Part shown: positions 1 through 9,671 of the stretch, piece after piece
How positions within the stretch are numbered: position 1 is the first letter of the stretch
Layout of the letters: every line of letters starts with the position of its first letter
Assembly (NCBI RefSeq): GCF_014803405.1
Contig: NZ_JACYFG010000036.1
Coordinates: 536,334-600,333 of the forward strand
DNA length: 64,000 nucleotides
Origin: Pelagicoccus enzymogenes
GTDB lineage: Bacteria > Verrucomicrobiota > Verrucomicrobiia > Opitutales > Opitutaceae
Direction of reading: 5' to 3'
The notes under the pieces: generated by a model
What the model was told of the DNA's origin: nothing
The model's input: only the letters and a program-made list of their open reading frames with translations
Database searches by the model: none
Made by a program: the position numbers and the translations under genes

Positions 1-3
1 ACA

Positions 4-639
4 ATGCTTACCGAATCGACCCTCGATCCCGCCAACGCCGTCTACCGCCAAGTCATAAAAGCCGGAGACCACTGGAGCCACGTCATCAAAAAAGGACAAA
101 CCTTCCGCATCCTCGACCTCGAGGGTAACCAAGCTGCGGATACGCTATTCTACAACGCACACGACCCCGTCGACCGCTATTCCGCCAGCGATACCATCCG
201 CTGCCAGCAAGCCCTCTATCTCACCACCGGCAGTAAGCTCATGTCGAGCGGAGGCCATGCCCTCCTCGAAATCACCGCTGACACTTGCGGGCGTCACGAC
301 ACCCTCGGCGGCGCCTGTTCACGGGAGTCCAATACCATGCGCTACGCCATCGAGAAGGAACCCATGCACGCCTGCCGCGATTCCTTCATCTGCGGCTTGC
401 ACGACCACTCCGACGACCTCGGGAAGCGCGACATCACCTGCAACATCAACTTCTTCATGAACGTGCCCGTCACCCCGGAAGGAGGCCTCAGCTTCGAAGA
501 CGGCATCAGCGCGCCCGGCCGCTACGTGGAGATGCTCGCCCTCATGGACGTCATCGCGCTCATTTCAAACTGCCCGCAGCTCAACAACCCCTGCAACGCC
601 TACAAACCAACCCCCGTCGAGGCCATCATTTGGGACTAA
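4..639 (+). CDS. DUF1989 urea-carboxylase-associated protein, probable carboxyguanidine deiminase subunit
   Basis: This 211-residue protein is of the DUF1989 type (urea carboxylase-associated protein, UAAP1/2). Conserved-looking segments include [15 protein letters not shown] near residue 40 and the Cys-containing stretches GGACSRESN and [14 protein letters not shown] around residues 103-135. Proteins of this family beside such carboxylases have been shown to be the two subunits of carboxyguanidine deiminase, which converts carboxyguanidine to allophanate. The carboxylase and allophanate hydrolase follow directly on the same strand. Only one subunit gene is visible; a partner could lie upstream of the window. 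The ATG is three bases from the window edge, so its ribosome-binding site cannot be judged. Confidence 0.8.
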   Translation: MLTESTLDPANAVYRQVIKAGDHWSHVIKKGQTFRILDLEGNQAADTLFYNAHDPVDRYSASDTIRCQQALYLTTGSKLMSSGGHALLEITADTCGRHDTLGGACSRESNTMRYAIEKEPMHACRDSFICGLHDHSDDLGKRDITCNINFFMNVPVTPEGGLSFEDGISAPGRYVEMLALMDVIALISNCPQLNNPCNAYKPTPVEAIIWD

Positions 640-742
640 CTTATTTTCCACGAAGCACATTAACACCACTTAGATTTGTCTAGATATTCATTCGTGAAAC
701 TTCGTGCCATTCGTGGGCAAAAAAACTTCCTTTAAAGCCACC

Positions 743-3700
743 GTGTTCAAAAAAGTTCTCATCGCTAACCGCGGCGAAATCGCCTGCCGCGTCATTCGAA
801 CCCTCCGCAAGATGGGTATCGGCTCCGTCGCCATCTACTCCGACGCCGATCGCTTCGCCCAACACGTCGACCTTGCGGACGAAGCCATCCGCATCGGCCC
901 GGCTCCCGTCAAGCAGAGCTACTTGAACATCGAAGCGATCCTTGAAGCGGCCAAATCGAGCGGAGCGGAAGCCATCCATCCCGGTTACGGTCTGCTCTCC
1001 GAAAACGCCGACTTCGCCACTCAAGTGGAAGCTGCCGGAATCGCCTTCATCGGCCCGACTCCCCAGCAAATGATCGAGTTCGGACTCAAGCACACCGCTC
1101 GCGAAATCGCCATCGCCAACGAAGCGCCCCTCCTCCCCGGTAGCGATCTGGTGGATACGCTCGACATCGCCTGCTCGGAAGCGAAACGCATCGGCTACCC
1201 CGTCATGCTCAAGTCCACCGCGGGCGGCGGCGGCATCGGCATGCGGCTTTGCTGGAACGAGGAGGAACTCAAGGACGCCTACGAATCCGTCAAACGCCTC
1301 GGCGAAAACAATTTCGCCAATAGCGGCATTTTCCTCGAAAAGTTCGTACAACGAGCTCGCCACATCGAAGCCCAGATCTTTGGCGACGGGGCCGGCAAAG
1401 TCATCGCCCTCGGAGAGCGCGATTGCTCCGTACAGCGCCGCAACCAAAAGGTTATCGAGGAAACGCCCGCTCCCGCGATCTCCGAGGAATTGCGTAACCA
1501 ACTGCTCGATACAGCCGTTCGCCTCGCCCAAGGCGTCAACTACCGTTCCGCCGGCACCGTCGAATTCGTCTACGACGTAGATGCCTCCGCCTTCTATTTC
1601 CTTGAGGTAAATACCCGACTACAAGTCGAACACTGCGTTACGGAAGAAGTCACCGGAGTCGACCTCGTGGAATGGATGGTCAAGCAGGCCGCCGGCGAAA
1701 TGCCGGACCTTGATTCCATCGAAATAAAACCCAGCGGAGCCGCCATCCAGGCTCGCGTCTACGCGGAGGATCCCAACAAAAACTTCCAGCCCTCTTCCGG
1801 CCTACTCACCGAGGTCAGTTTTCCCTCAGACGTGCGCGTCGACTCGTGGATCGAAACCTCCACCGAAGTTTCCGCTTTCTACGATCCGCTCTTGGCCAAA
1901 GTCATCGCCAAAGGCAGCGACCGCTTGCAAGCGATCGCTGCCCTGGCAAACGCCCTCTCCAAGTCGCGGGTGGAAGGCATCGAGACCAACTTGGAGTACC
2001 TCGAGAACATCCTCGCTACCGAAACCTTCCAAGGCGCCACTCACACAACGAAATTTTGCGACGGACTCGTCTACCACCCCAGCACCATCGACGTGCTCGA
2101 GTCAGGCACCCAAACGACGGTGCAGGACTATCCGGGCCGCGTGGGCTACTGGGATATCGGCGTCCCCCCTTCCGGTCCCTTCGACGCCTACGCTTTCCGG
2201 CTCGGCAATAAAATCTTGGGCAACGACGAAAAGGCTGCCGGCTTGGAAATCACCGTGACCGGTCCCACGCTCGTCTTCAACCACGCCACCACAATCGCCC
2301 TCACCGGAGCCCCCACCAACGCCACGCTCAACGAGCAGCCCATTCCCTTCTGGCGCGCCATTCCCGTAGCCGCTGGCGACACCTTGTCCTGCGGCAAGGT
2401 AATCGAAAACGGATGCCGGGCCTACCTCAGCGTACAAGGCGGCCTGGACGTACCCGATTACTTGGGCAGCAAGTCGACCTTCACCCTCGGCCAATTTGGA
2501 GGACACTGCGGGCGTACTCTGACGCTGGGGGATGTGCTTCACTTCCACTCCCAATCTACGTCTTCATCTTCTTCCCTACAACCGCTCGAGGAAATCGAAG
2601 CGTCTCAGATTCCTGAATACAGCCACCATTGGGACATCCGTGTGCTCTACGGACCCCACGGAGCCCCAGACTTTTTTACCGAAGAAGACATAGCGACCTT
2701 CTTCAGCACCGACTGGGAAGTCCACTATAACTCCGCCCGTACCGGCGTGCGCCTGATCGGCCCCAAGCCCAAGTGGGCCCGCACCGACGGCGGCGAAGCG
2801 GGCTTGCACCCTTCCAATCTTCACGACAACGCCTACGCCATCGGCACCGTCGATTTTACCGGGGACATGCCCGTCATCCTCGGCCCCGATGGTCCATCGC
2901 TAGGCGGCTTCGTTTGTCCCGCTACCATCATCAAGGCTGACCTGTGGATGATGGGACAACTCAAGCCCGGCGACACCATTCGCTTCCAGAAAGTCGACCA
3001 GACAACAGCCACCCGTCTGGAGATGGAGCACGAATCATTTCTTTCAAGTAGGAGCGACCTTGGTCCCGAAACACCTCCAAAACCTTCCCGCTACGGAGCG
3101 GAAGACGCCATCCTCGAGTCCCTGCCTGAACAGCCGGAGCTCGATCGCCCCTCCGTCTGCTACCGTCGCTCTGGAGACAAGTATCTGCTTGTTGAATACG
3201 GAGAAATGAAGCTCGAGTTGAATCTCCGTTTCCGGGCGCACGCCCTTATGGAGGCAGTTAAGGCATCGAGTATCCCCGGTATTCTTGAGCTTACGCCCGG
3301 AATCCGCTCCCTGCAGATCCACTACGAAAGCCTTCGCTTACCACTCGACGAGCTAGTCGACAAGCTGAAGCAAATCGAGGAGGAACTCCCCCCCATCACG
3401 GAAATGAAGGTGCCGACTCGCACCGTCTACCTCCCACTTTCATGGGACGATGAAGCGACCCAGCTCGCTATCAAAAAGTACGAGTCCGTCCGCAAGAACG
3501 CGCCTTGGTGTCCCTCCAACATCGAGTTCATTCGCCGCATCAACGGCCTCGACTCCATCCAGGACGTGAAGGACATCCTCTTTAACGCGAGCTACCTCGT
3601 GATGGGCTTGGGCGACGTTTACCTCGGAGCCCCCGTAGCCACGCCAGTCGACCCGCGTCACCGCCTTGTCACTACAAAGTACAACCCTGCCCGCACTTGG

Positions 3701-4360
3701 ACCCCCGAAAACGCGGTCGGAATCGGTGGAGCCTACCTCTGCGTCTACGGCATGGAAGGACCCGGCGGTTACCAATTCGTGGGTCGAACCGTGCAAATGT
3801 GGAATCGCTACAAGCAGACGAAAGACTTCAAGGAAGGGAAACCTTGGCTGCTGCGCTTCTTTGACCAGATTCGCTTCTACGAGGTATCCGCGGACGAGCT
3901 GCTGCAAATGCGGGAAGACTTTATCCACGGTCGCTTCGAGCTGAAAGTGGAAGAGTCCACCTTTGATCTGGCTGCCTACAATAAATTCTTGGCCGACAAC
4001 GAAACCGAAATCAAAACCTTCAAGGACAGGCAGCAAGCCTCCTTCGACGCCGAAAGGCAGCGTTGGATCGAGACTGGACAAGCAACATACGTCGCAGACG
4101 AAGCCGCCTTCGGTACGATGGAAGAAAGCGAGATTCCGGAAGGCTGCGTTCCTGCTCAAAGCCACGTCCCCGGAAGCGTATGGAAAATTTGCGTACAGGA
4201 GGGAGACAAGGTAAAGAAAGGCGACGTACTCTTGATCGTGGAATCGATGAAAATGGAAATCAACATCACCGCTCCCGCAGACGGCACAGTCGAAACCTTG
4301 CTTACAAAAGAGGGAAATCCCACCAACAAGGGCCAGAACCTAGTCCTAATCAAAGAATAA
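743..4360 (+). CDS. Biotin-dependent urea/guanidine carboxylase
   Basis: This single-chain carboxylase has about 1205 residues when read from the GTG at 743. An N-terminal biotin carboxylase domain (about 1-450, starting [16 protein letters not shown]) is followed by KipA/AHS2-like and KipI/AHS1-like carboxyltransferase domains (about 455-800 and 800-1080). The C-terminal biotin carrier has the motif ESMKME, with the biotinyl Lys near residue 1170. The frame is open to a GTG at 704, but homologues begin at the [11 protein letters not shown] segment; neither start has a clear Shine-Dalgarno sequence. With a DUF1989 neighbour it is more likely a guanidine carboxylase than a urea carboxylase; the sequence alone does not settle the substrate. 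A REP-like sequence at 3048-3071 lies within the reading frame, in the region between the two carboxyltransferase parts. Confidence 0.9.
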   Translation: MFKKVLIANRGEIACRVIRTLRKMGIGSVAIYSDADRFAQHVDLADEAIRIGPAPVKQSYLNIEAILEAAKSSGAEAIHPGYGLLSENADFATQVEAAGIAFIGPTPQQMIEFGLKHTAREIAIANEAPLLPGSDLVDTLDIACSEAKRIGYPVMLKSTAGGGGIGMRLCWNEEELKDAYESVKRLGENNFANSGIFLEKFVQRARHIEAQIFGDGAGKVIALGERDCSVQRRNQKVIEETPAPAISEELRNQLLDTAVRLAQGVNYRSAGTVEFVYDVDASAFYFLEVNTRLQVEHCVTEEVTGVDLVEWMVKQAAGEMPDLDSIEIKPSGAAIQARVYAEDPNKNFQPSSGLLTEVSFPSDVRVDSWIETSTEVSAFYDPLLAKVIAKGSDRLQAIAALANALSKSRVEGIETNLEYLENILATETFQGATHTTKFCDGLVYHPSTIDVLESGTQTTVQDYPGRVGYWDIGVPPSGPFDAYAFRLGNKILGNDEKAAGLEITVTGPTLVFNHATTIALTGAPTNATLNEQPIPFWRAIPVAAGDTLSCGKVIENGCRAYLSVQGGLDVPDYLGSKSTFTLGQFGGHCGRTLTLGDVLHFHSQSTSSSSSLQPLEEIEASQIPEYSHHWDIRVLYGPHGAPDFFTEEDIATFFSTDWEVHYNSARTGVRLIGPKPKWARTDGGEAGLHPSNLHDNAYAIGTVDFTGDMPVILGPDGPSLGGFVCPATIIKADLWMMGQLKPGDTIRFQKVDQTTATRLEMEHESFLSSRSDLGPETPPKPSRYGAEDAILESLPEQPELDRPSVCYRRSGDKYLLVEYGEMKLELNLRFRAHALMEAVKASSIPGILELTPGIRSLQIHYESLRLPLDELVDKLKQIEEELPPITEMKVPTRTVYLPLSWDDEATQLAIKKYESVRKNAPWCPSNIEFIRRINGLDSIQDVKDILFNASYLVMGLGDVYLGAPVATPVDPRHRLVTTKYNPARTWTPENAVGIGGAYLCVYGMEGPGGYQFVGRTVQMWNRYKQTKDFKEGKPWLLRFFDQIRFYEVSADELLQMREDFIHGRFELKVEESTFDLAAYNKFLADNETEIKTFKDRQQASFDAERQRWIETGQATYVADEAAFGTMEESEIPEGCVPAQSHVPGSVWKICVQEGDKVKKGDVLLIVESMKMEINITAPADGTVETLLTKEGNPTNKGQNLVLIKE
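3048..3071 (+). repeat. REP-like sequence inside the carboxylase gene
   Basis: These 24 bases differ at one position from intergenic REP-like sequences at 44502-44525 and 60782-60805 (core GGAGCGACCTTGGTC). They encode SSRSDLGPE in a low-conservation linker of the carboxylase, without breaking the frame. Confidence 0.75.
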
Positions 4361-4434
4361 GCTTCTTCTGCTTCTCCTTCTTCTGCTCCAAAGAGCATCA
4401 AAGAAGTAGAAGTAGATGAAGAAAAAGATTACAA

Positions 4435-6228
4435 ATGAATCTCTCCTTCGACACAACCACGCTCCGCGAGGGTTACCTCTCCGGCAAGTTCACCGTTTCC
4501 GATATCATACGCGAGGTCCTGGCTCGCATCGAGGCAGGCGACTCCAAAATTTGGATATGCGTCGACACTGCGGATCGTCTCCTTGCCCAAGCGAAGGAGA
4601 TCGAAGAGAAGGACCCAAACAGCCTTCCCCTCTATGGCATCCCTTTCGCGGTGAAGGACAACATCGACGTAGCCAAACTTCCTACAACAGCAGCCTGTCC
4701 CGACTACCGCTACTTCGCCGACGAAGATGCCACCGTGGTCGCGCAACTGCGAGCTGCCGGAGCAATCCCGATCGGCAAGACCAACCTAGACCAATTCGCA
4801 ACCGGTCTGGTAGGCGTCCGTTCTCCCTACGGAATTCCCGGTAACGCCTTTGATCCGCAATATATTCCAGGCGGATCCAGCTCTGGATCCGCCGTATCCG
4901 TAGCCCTAGGACAAGTGTCCTTCTCACTCGGCACCGATACCGCCGGATCCGGTCGCGTCCCCGCATGCTTCAACAACCTCGTTGGCCTCAAGCCATCCCG
5001 AGGATTGCTTAGCTCGACTGGCTTGGTACCCGCCTGCAAGTCGCTGGATTGCATCTCGATCTTCGCCCTCAACGCTTTCGACGCTCAGGCCGCGCTGCGA
5101 GTCGCCGCCAGCTACGATCCGAGCGATGCCTATTCGAGACCCAATCCCCTCAGCCTCGAATCGCCCCGCCGCGCCTATCGCGACGGCATGACTTTCGGCG
5201 TACCCTCGCCCGAGCAGCTCCAGTTCTTCGGCGACGAGAACTACCTGAACCTGTACCTCCAATCAATCGCTCGTCTCGAGGCGCTGGGCTTCAAGAAGCA
5301 AGTCATCGACTTCTCCCCCTTCCTCGCCGCCGCGCGCCTGCTCTACGAGGGCCCTTGGGTCGCGGAACGCTACTGGGCCATCCAAGACCTCATCAAAGAC
5401 GCGCCCGAAGCCCTGCACCCCGTCACCCGAGCCATTATCGAAAAAGGCATCGACGGAACGGCTGTCGACGCCTTCGACGCGACCTACAAGCTTCAGGCCT
5501 TCCGCCAAGAAACCCTTTCGCTTTGGGAAAGCGTCGACTTCCTAGCAACCCCCACGGCCGGTACCCACTACACGATAGAGCAGCTTGAGGCAGACCCCAT
5601 CCAGCTGAATTCAAACCTTGGATACTACACAAACTTCATGAATCTGCTCGATCTGTCCTCCGTAGCAGTTCCCACCGGTTTCACTCCCAAGAAAATGCCC
5701 TTCGGCATTACCCTAATCGCTCCCGCCTTCCACGACGAAAAGTTGCTCTCAATCGCTCACAAACTCCAACTCGCCTCGGAACTGAGGATGGGAGCGACCG
5801 AGCACCAACGCTTCGAGCCCGTCCTTCCCGCCCAGTGGGACAGCGCGCCCATCGCCGTATGCGGAGCGCACATGAGTGGACTTCCCCTCAATCATCAGCT
5901 CACGGAGCTCGGCGCCACTTTCCAACGATCCACCAGCACCAGCCCCCGCTACCGTCTCTACGCCCTGCCCGGAACGAATCCCCCGAAGCCAGGCATGGTA
6001 CGCGATGAAAGCAATGGAGCCGCCATCGAGCTCGAGCTATGGAATCTGCCGCAGTCCCAATGGGCCGCTTTCATTTCACAGATTCCCTCGCCTCTCGGCA
6101 TCGGCAACATCGAGCTATCGGACGGCAGTTTCGTCAAAGGCTTCCTCTGCGAGCAATGGGCAACTTCCCAAGCCGAGGAGGTGAGCGCCCATCGGAGCTG
6201 GAGAGAGTACCTCCGGGCCCGTTCCTAG
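4435..6228 (+). CDS. atzF: Allophanate hydrolase
   Basis: This 597-residue enzyme hydrolyses allophanate to ammonia and CO2, the last step of the urea/guanidine carboxylase pathway. The amidase-signature domain shows the Ser-cisSer-Lys triad: Lys74 in FAVKDN, Ser148 in PGGSSSGS and Ser172 in GTDTAGSGR. After about residue 450 comes the C-terminal allophanate-hydrolase domain (VCGAHMSGLPLNHQL, then YRLYALPG). The gene follows the carboxylase by 74 bases on the same strand and is probably co-transcribed. The standalone hydrolase and carboxylase differ from the fused yeast urea amidolyase. Confidence 0.93.
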   Translation: MNLSFDTTTLREGYLSGKFTVSDIIREVLARIEAGDSKIWICVDTADRLLAQAKEIEEKDPNSLPLYGIPFAVKDNIDVAKLPTTAACPDYRYFADEDATVVAQLRAAGAIPIGKTNLDQFATGLVGVRSPYGIPGNAFDPQYIPGGSSSGSAVSVALGQVSFSLGTDTAGSGRVPACFNNLVGLKPSRGLLSSTGLVPACKSLDCISIFALNAFDAQAALRVAASYDPSDAYSRPNPLSLESPRRAYRDGMTFGVPSPEQLQFFGDENYLNLYLQSIARLEALGFKKQVIDFSPFLAAARLLYEGPWVAERYWAIQDLIKDAPEALHPVTRAIIEKGIDGTAVDAFDATYKLQAFRQETLSLWESVDFLATPTAGTHYTIEQLEADPIQLNSNLGYYTNFMNLLDLSSVAVPTGFTPKKMPFGITLIAPAFHDEKLLSIAHKLQLASELRMGATEHQRFEPVLPAQWDSAPIAVCGAHMSGLPLNHQLTELGATFQRSTSTSPRYRLYALPGTNPPKPGMVRDESNGAAIELELWNLPQSQWAAFISQIPSPLGIGNIELSDGSFVKGFLCEQWATSQAEEVSAHRSWREYLRARS

Positions 6229-6565
6229 TCGCCTCCGTCCGTCTAGCTAAGAATCGCCCCGCTTGCAGCGAGGCGAGAGCTTGGCTGCGGCAAAACGATC
6301 CCTTGCAAGCCCTCGTTGCGTCCTGCTTTGGGTTAAAAAAAACATACGGAGCAACACGTAGCTTGGTATTTATCCTAAGCCCCGGTACAGAAGCTTCCCA
6401 AAGGCAGAGGAATACTCCCTAGCCGAGGGGGATCCAATTTTCCTAGCGGTAGTAAAAAGCGCACAAAACGGCTGCGTTTTAGACTCTAGGCTTAAGCGAA
6501 TCGCATGAAGCAACGATTTTCGAAGGTAGGTAAACCAACCCACGAACAACGACTACACCATTCCT
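6229..6565. other. Intergenic region, no gene seen
   Basis: This 337-base gap separates atzF from the chemoreceptor gene. It has no convincing reading frame. I looked for a c-di-GMP riboswitch ahead of the chemoreceptor and did not find the GEMM core. A promoter for the chemoreceptor probably lies here but I cannot place it. Confidence 0.5.
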
Positions 6566-8128
6566 ATGAAAATGACCTTCGCAAAACGAACTACCCTCGC
6601 GTTCGCCTCGCTGACCCTCTTGGGGCTCATTATCGGAGGCATAGGCATCGCGACCCAGCGATCCATCCTCGTCGACTTGAAACTCTCCTCGGAGAACATT
6701 CTCCCTGCGACCGACAACCTCCTGCAACTCGACCGCGACCTGCATCAAGCCTACATCGCTCAGGTCATGTTCAGCAACAGCCCGCGCGAGAAGTACGACT
6801 CTCTGGTGGACGACACGAAAACCAACCTCTCGCAAGTGGAGGATCGATGGGAATCCTTCAAGAACGCCGTGGAGCCTTACGCGTCACCTAGGGTACGCGA
6901 CATCCAATCCAAGTTCGAGACCGACTTCGCCAAATGGAAGCAGTCGTCCTACACCGCCCTCAAGCAACTGACGAGCTCCGACAGCGCCGTGCAAGCCGCC
7001 GGCACCGCCTTCGTAAGCGGTCCCGCCCTCAAGGACTTCGACACCGCTCGCGACCAGATCGACATCCTCACCGAAGTCCTCGAGGAGGAGTCAGCCCAAA
7101 TAAACGCGAACGCGGAAGCGGCTGCCGTGCGCGGACAGTGGACCATTATCGCCGCCATTCTCGTCAGCCTGCTCGCTGGAGCTCACATGACCTGGAGAAT
7201 TGGATACACGACTTCCAGCAAGCTGAAGAATATCGCCAACCGGATCGCGACGACCGCTTCCGACACCGCGGAGACGACCTCCCAGATTAGCGACAGCAGC
7301 CGACGCGTGGCCGAAGGAGCCTCGGAGCAAGCTGCCTCCTTGGAGGAAACAAGCGCTTCTCTGGAGGAGAGCGCCGCGACTATCCAAAGCAGCGCCAACG
7401 CTGCCCAGCAGATCAAAGTCGTATCGGAGGAAACGACCGTCGCAGCCCAGCAAGGCAGCTCCGAAATGAAGACGATGATCGAGGCCATGCAACTCATCGC
7501 GGAATCGAGTTCAAACATCGCTGAAACCTTGAAGACTATCGACGAAATCGCCTTCCAGACCAACATCCTTGCTCTCAATGCTGCGGTGGAAGCGGCCCGA
7601 GCGGGAGAGGCCGGAGCGGGTTTCGCCGTAGTGGCGGACGAAGTACGGGCCCTTGCCCAACGCTGCGCCAAGGCTGCCCGCGAGACTTCAGATCGCATCG
7701 AGGAGTCGACGCAACGAAGCGCAGCCGGGCTTCGCACCAGCGAGCGCGTCGCCGAAGTGTTGGAACGCATTTGCAGCAAGGCCTTCGAGATGGACGAGCT
7801 CATGCGCAATATGGCGACTTCCTCCCAGGAACAATCTGCTGGCATCACTCAACTCAACCTGGCCCTCACCCAGATGGACCAAGTCACCCAAACCAATGCA
7901 GCCTCTGCCGAAGAAACCGCCAGCGCCACGGTGCAGCTCGACCAGCAAGCCATCAAGCTGCACGGCATGGTCGATGAACTTTCTGGCATTTTGGGTATCG
8001 ATGCGGCAAATACTAAACGGTCCAAAGTCCCTTCCAAGCCTGCGCGGGAGATTCCCGAGAGCGACGATTGGGACTTCGGCGATTCGCAGCGTTCGAACAA
8101 CACCTTTTCCACCTCTTCTCACAACTAA
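6566..8128 (+). CDS. Methyl-accepting chemotaxis protein without a HAMP domain
   Basis: This 520-residue receptor has a membrane segment at about 9-29, a periplasmic helical region of about 160 residues resembling a four-helix-bundle sensor, and a second membrane segment at about 191-210. The cytoplasmic signalling domain carries the hairpin tip [20 protein letters not shown] (about 325-344) and methylation-type heptads such as [21 protein letters not shown] linker is not recognisable between TM2 and the signalling helices. It should signal through CheA/CheW encoded elsewhere. The DUF2490 gene follows 19 bases later. No ligand can be assigned. Confidence 0.9.
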   Translation: MKMTFAKRTTLAFASLTLLGLIIGGIGIATQRSILVDLKLSSENILPATDNLLQLDRDLHQAYIAQVMFSNSPREKYDSLVDDTKTNLSQVEDRWESFKNAVEPYASPRVRDIQSKFETDFAKWKQSSYTALKQLTSSDSAVQAAGTAFVSGPALKDFDTARDQIDILTEVLEEESAQINANAEAAAVRGQWTIIAAILVSLLAGAHMTWRIGYTTSSKLKNIANRIATTASDTAETTSQISDSSRRVAEGASEQAASLEETSASLEESAATIQSSANAAQQIKVVSEETTVAAQQGSSEMKTMIEAMQLIAESSSNIAETLKTIDEIAFQTNILALNAAVEAARAGEAGAGFAVVADEVRALAQRCAKAARETSDRIEESTQRSAAGLRTSERVAEVLERICSKAFEMDELMRNMATSSQEQSAGITQLNLALTQMDQVTQTNAASAEETASATVQLDQQAIKLHGMVDELSGILGIDAANTKRSKVPSKPAREIPESDDWDFGDSQRSNNTFSTSSHN

Positions 8129-8147
8129 TCAAACCGTAGAAACGATC

Positions 8148-8804
8148 ATGCGAAACGCACTCATACTTCTTACCACCGTCTGCTTGCTCCCGCTGGCAGC
8201 CTATTCAGACGATGGACTCGACCTTTGGCTCACCGTCAACGGTCCCGCGCAAGAGATCTGGGAAAATACCAAGACCAAAACGCAAGTCGCCGTCCGATTC
8301 CCCGAATTCGACGAGCTCAGCTACTTCTTCGTGTCCCAGAAATTCACCACCAAGCTCAACGAAAAGTGGTCGCTCGGCACTCATCCCGTATTCGAAACTG
8401 CCAAGAAGGGAGACGAGTGGTCGAACACCTACCGTCTCGACTTGGAACTCAACCCCTCCAAGTTCAGGCTCGGCCAAAACGGCCCCACCATCAGCATGCG
8501 CAACCGTTGGGAACTGCGCTGGAAGGAAGGCAAAGGCAGCGATATCTTCCATCGTATCCGCCACTCCACCAAGGCGACTTGGAAAATCGACCAAGGTCCC
8601 TTCACCGCCTTCAGCATCGGTGACGAGGTCTTCTTCGAGGAGGACAAGGGAAAGATCACCAGAAACCGCTTCTATCCCGTGATGCTCGACTCCAAGCTCG
8701 GCAAGCACAAGATCAACTACTACCTGCTCTACCAAAGCGATCGAGCCGGGACCTCCGACAACTGGAACGGTCGCTATATCGCAGGATCTTCCCTAAGTTT
8801 CTGA
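8148..8804 (+). CDS. DUF2490-type exported protein
   Basis: This 218-residue protein starts with a clear signal peptide (MRNALILLTTVCLLPLAAYS), so ATG 8148 is preferred over the longer open frame that overlaps the chemoreceptor gene. The mature part is rich in alternating aromatic/polar strands (YFFVSQKFTTKLNEKWSL, MRNRWELRWKEG) and ends in Phe, as outer-membrane beta-barrels often do. It resembles the DUF2490 family, whose function is unknown. Its position 19 bases after the chemoreceptor suggests co-transcription, but a shared role is not shown. Confidence 0.75.
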   Translation: MRNALILLTTVCLLPLAAYSDDGLDLWLTVNGPAQEIWENTKTKTQVAVRFPEFDELSYFFVSQKFTTKLNEKWSLGTHPVFETAKKGDEWSNTYRLDLELNPSKFRLGQNGPTISMRNRWELRWKEGKGSDIFHRIRHSTKATWKIDQGPFTAFSIGDEVFFEEDKGKITRNRFYPVMLDSKLGKHKINYYLLYQSDRAGTSDNWNGRYIAGSSLSF

Positions 8805-8884
8805 TAAGAAAAGCCTTGCAAGGAGCGACGAGCAATCGCCCAGCCTTCGCAAAGATTTCACACAGGCTTCATACTGACTTCATG

Positions 8885-8912
8885 AAAAGGGCGTAATCTA
8901 CGCCCTTTTCTT
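8885..8912 (+). terminator. Intrinsic terminator after the DUF2490 gene
   Basis: A perfect 11-bp stem, AAAAGGGCGTA paired with TACGCCCTTTT around a three-base loop, is followed by a short pyrimidine run. It ends three bases before the ATG of the next gene. The stem is symmetrical enough to work on either strand. Confidence 0.75.
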
Positions 8913-9662
8913 ATGCCATTTACCCTCACACACACCGCGGCGATTCTGCCCATCGCTCGATTCGCCCCCAAGCTGCCGCTCTCCGCCCTCGCGATCGGAA
9001 GCATGCTTCCGGATGCCCCTATCTTCCTGACATTGGGATATGGATACACTTTCCTCCATTCTCTTCCCGGTTTGCTCCTTGCCGCCGTCCCGCTGGGCCT
9101 AGCCTTTTATTACGCCTACCACCGGTTCCTCAAACCAGCCCTCATTAACCTTTTACCCGATTTCGCAGCCTGCCGACTGCAAACCTACCTCGAGCCCCCC
9201 AGCCCCTCTTTCGTACCGGTAGCGATCGCTCTCTTTTTCGGAGCTGCAACCCATTTCGTTTGGGATCTGTTCACCCATGCAGGCAAAGCGGGGGTCGCCT
9301 TAATCCCCCTTCTCCAAAACTCGTACCATATGAGCGGATACAGCATTGCTGGACACGAGATCGCTCAACACGGCAGCTCCGCGATCTTCCTTCCCATCCT
9401 CGCTTGCGTGGCGATTCGAAGGCTTGCGCGACTTCCTCCAGCTCCCTTTTACCCGCCCGCATCGTCCCTTCGCCGCTTAACCCAGCTCGCAATTCTGTCC
9501 GCGCCTGGTCTTAGCGCTTTCGCTGTTGGGGCGGCCGGAACGAGCTCCATCATGACCTTCCTTTTCGAAACCACCGTGCTTTGCGGCATGCTGCTTCTTC
9601 TGGCTGTGGGCGCCTACGGCTTGGCCCTCTCATGGCAAGCTCAACCCGTTCGCCAGCGGTGA
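8913..9662 (+). CDS. DUF4184 family membrane protein
   Basis: This 249-residue protein begins MPFTLTHTAAILPI, the characteristic start of DUF4184 proteins, and has about five to six hydrophobic segments. The HFVWDLFTHAG segment near residue 113 is typical of the family. Function is unknown. The ATG lies directly after a terminator-like hairpin, which leaves no room for a Shine-Dalgarno sequence. It converges on ftsZ with a nine-base gap. Confidence 0.8.
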   Translation: MPFTLTHTAAILPIARFAPKLPLSALAIGSMLPDAPIFLTLGYGYTFLHSLPGLLLAAVPLGLAFYYAYHRFLKPALINLLPDFAACRLQTYLEPPSPSFVPVAIALFFGAATHFVWDLFTHAGKAGVALIPLLQNSYHMSGYSIAGHEIAQHGSSAIFLPILACVAIRRLARLPPAPFYPPASSLRRLTQLAILSAPGLSAFAVGAAGTSSIMTFLFETTVLCGMLLLLAVGAYGLALSWQAQPVRQR

Positions 9663-9671
9663 CGCCTTTTC

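Noticed and set aside
680..1531. Long antisense frame (283 codons) opposite the carboxylase
   Set aside because: It is a shadow of the high-GC carboxylase codons. It has no family resemblance and no start signal.
6440..6565. c-di-GMP riboswitch ahead of the chemoreceptor
   Set aside because: A GCGCACAAAACGG stretch drew attention, but the conserved GEMM core and tetraloop receptor are absent.
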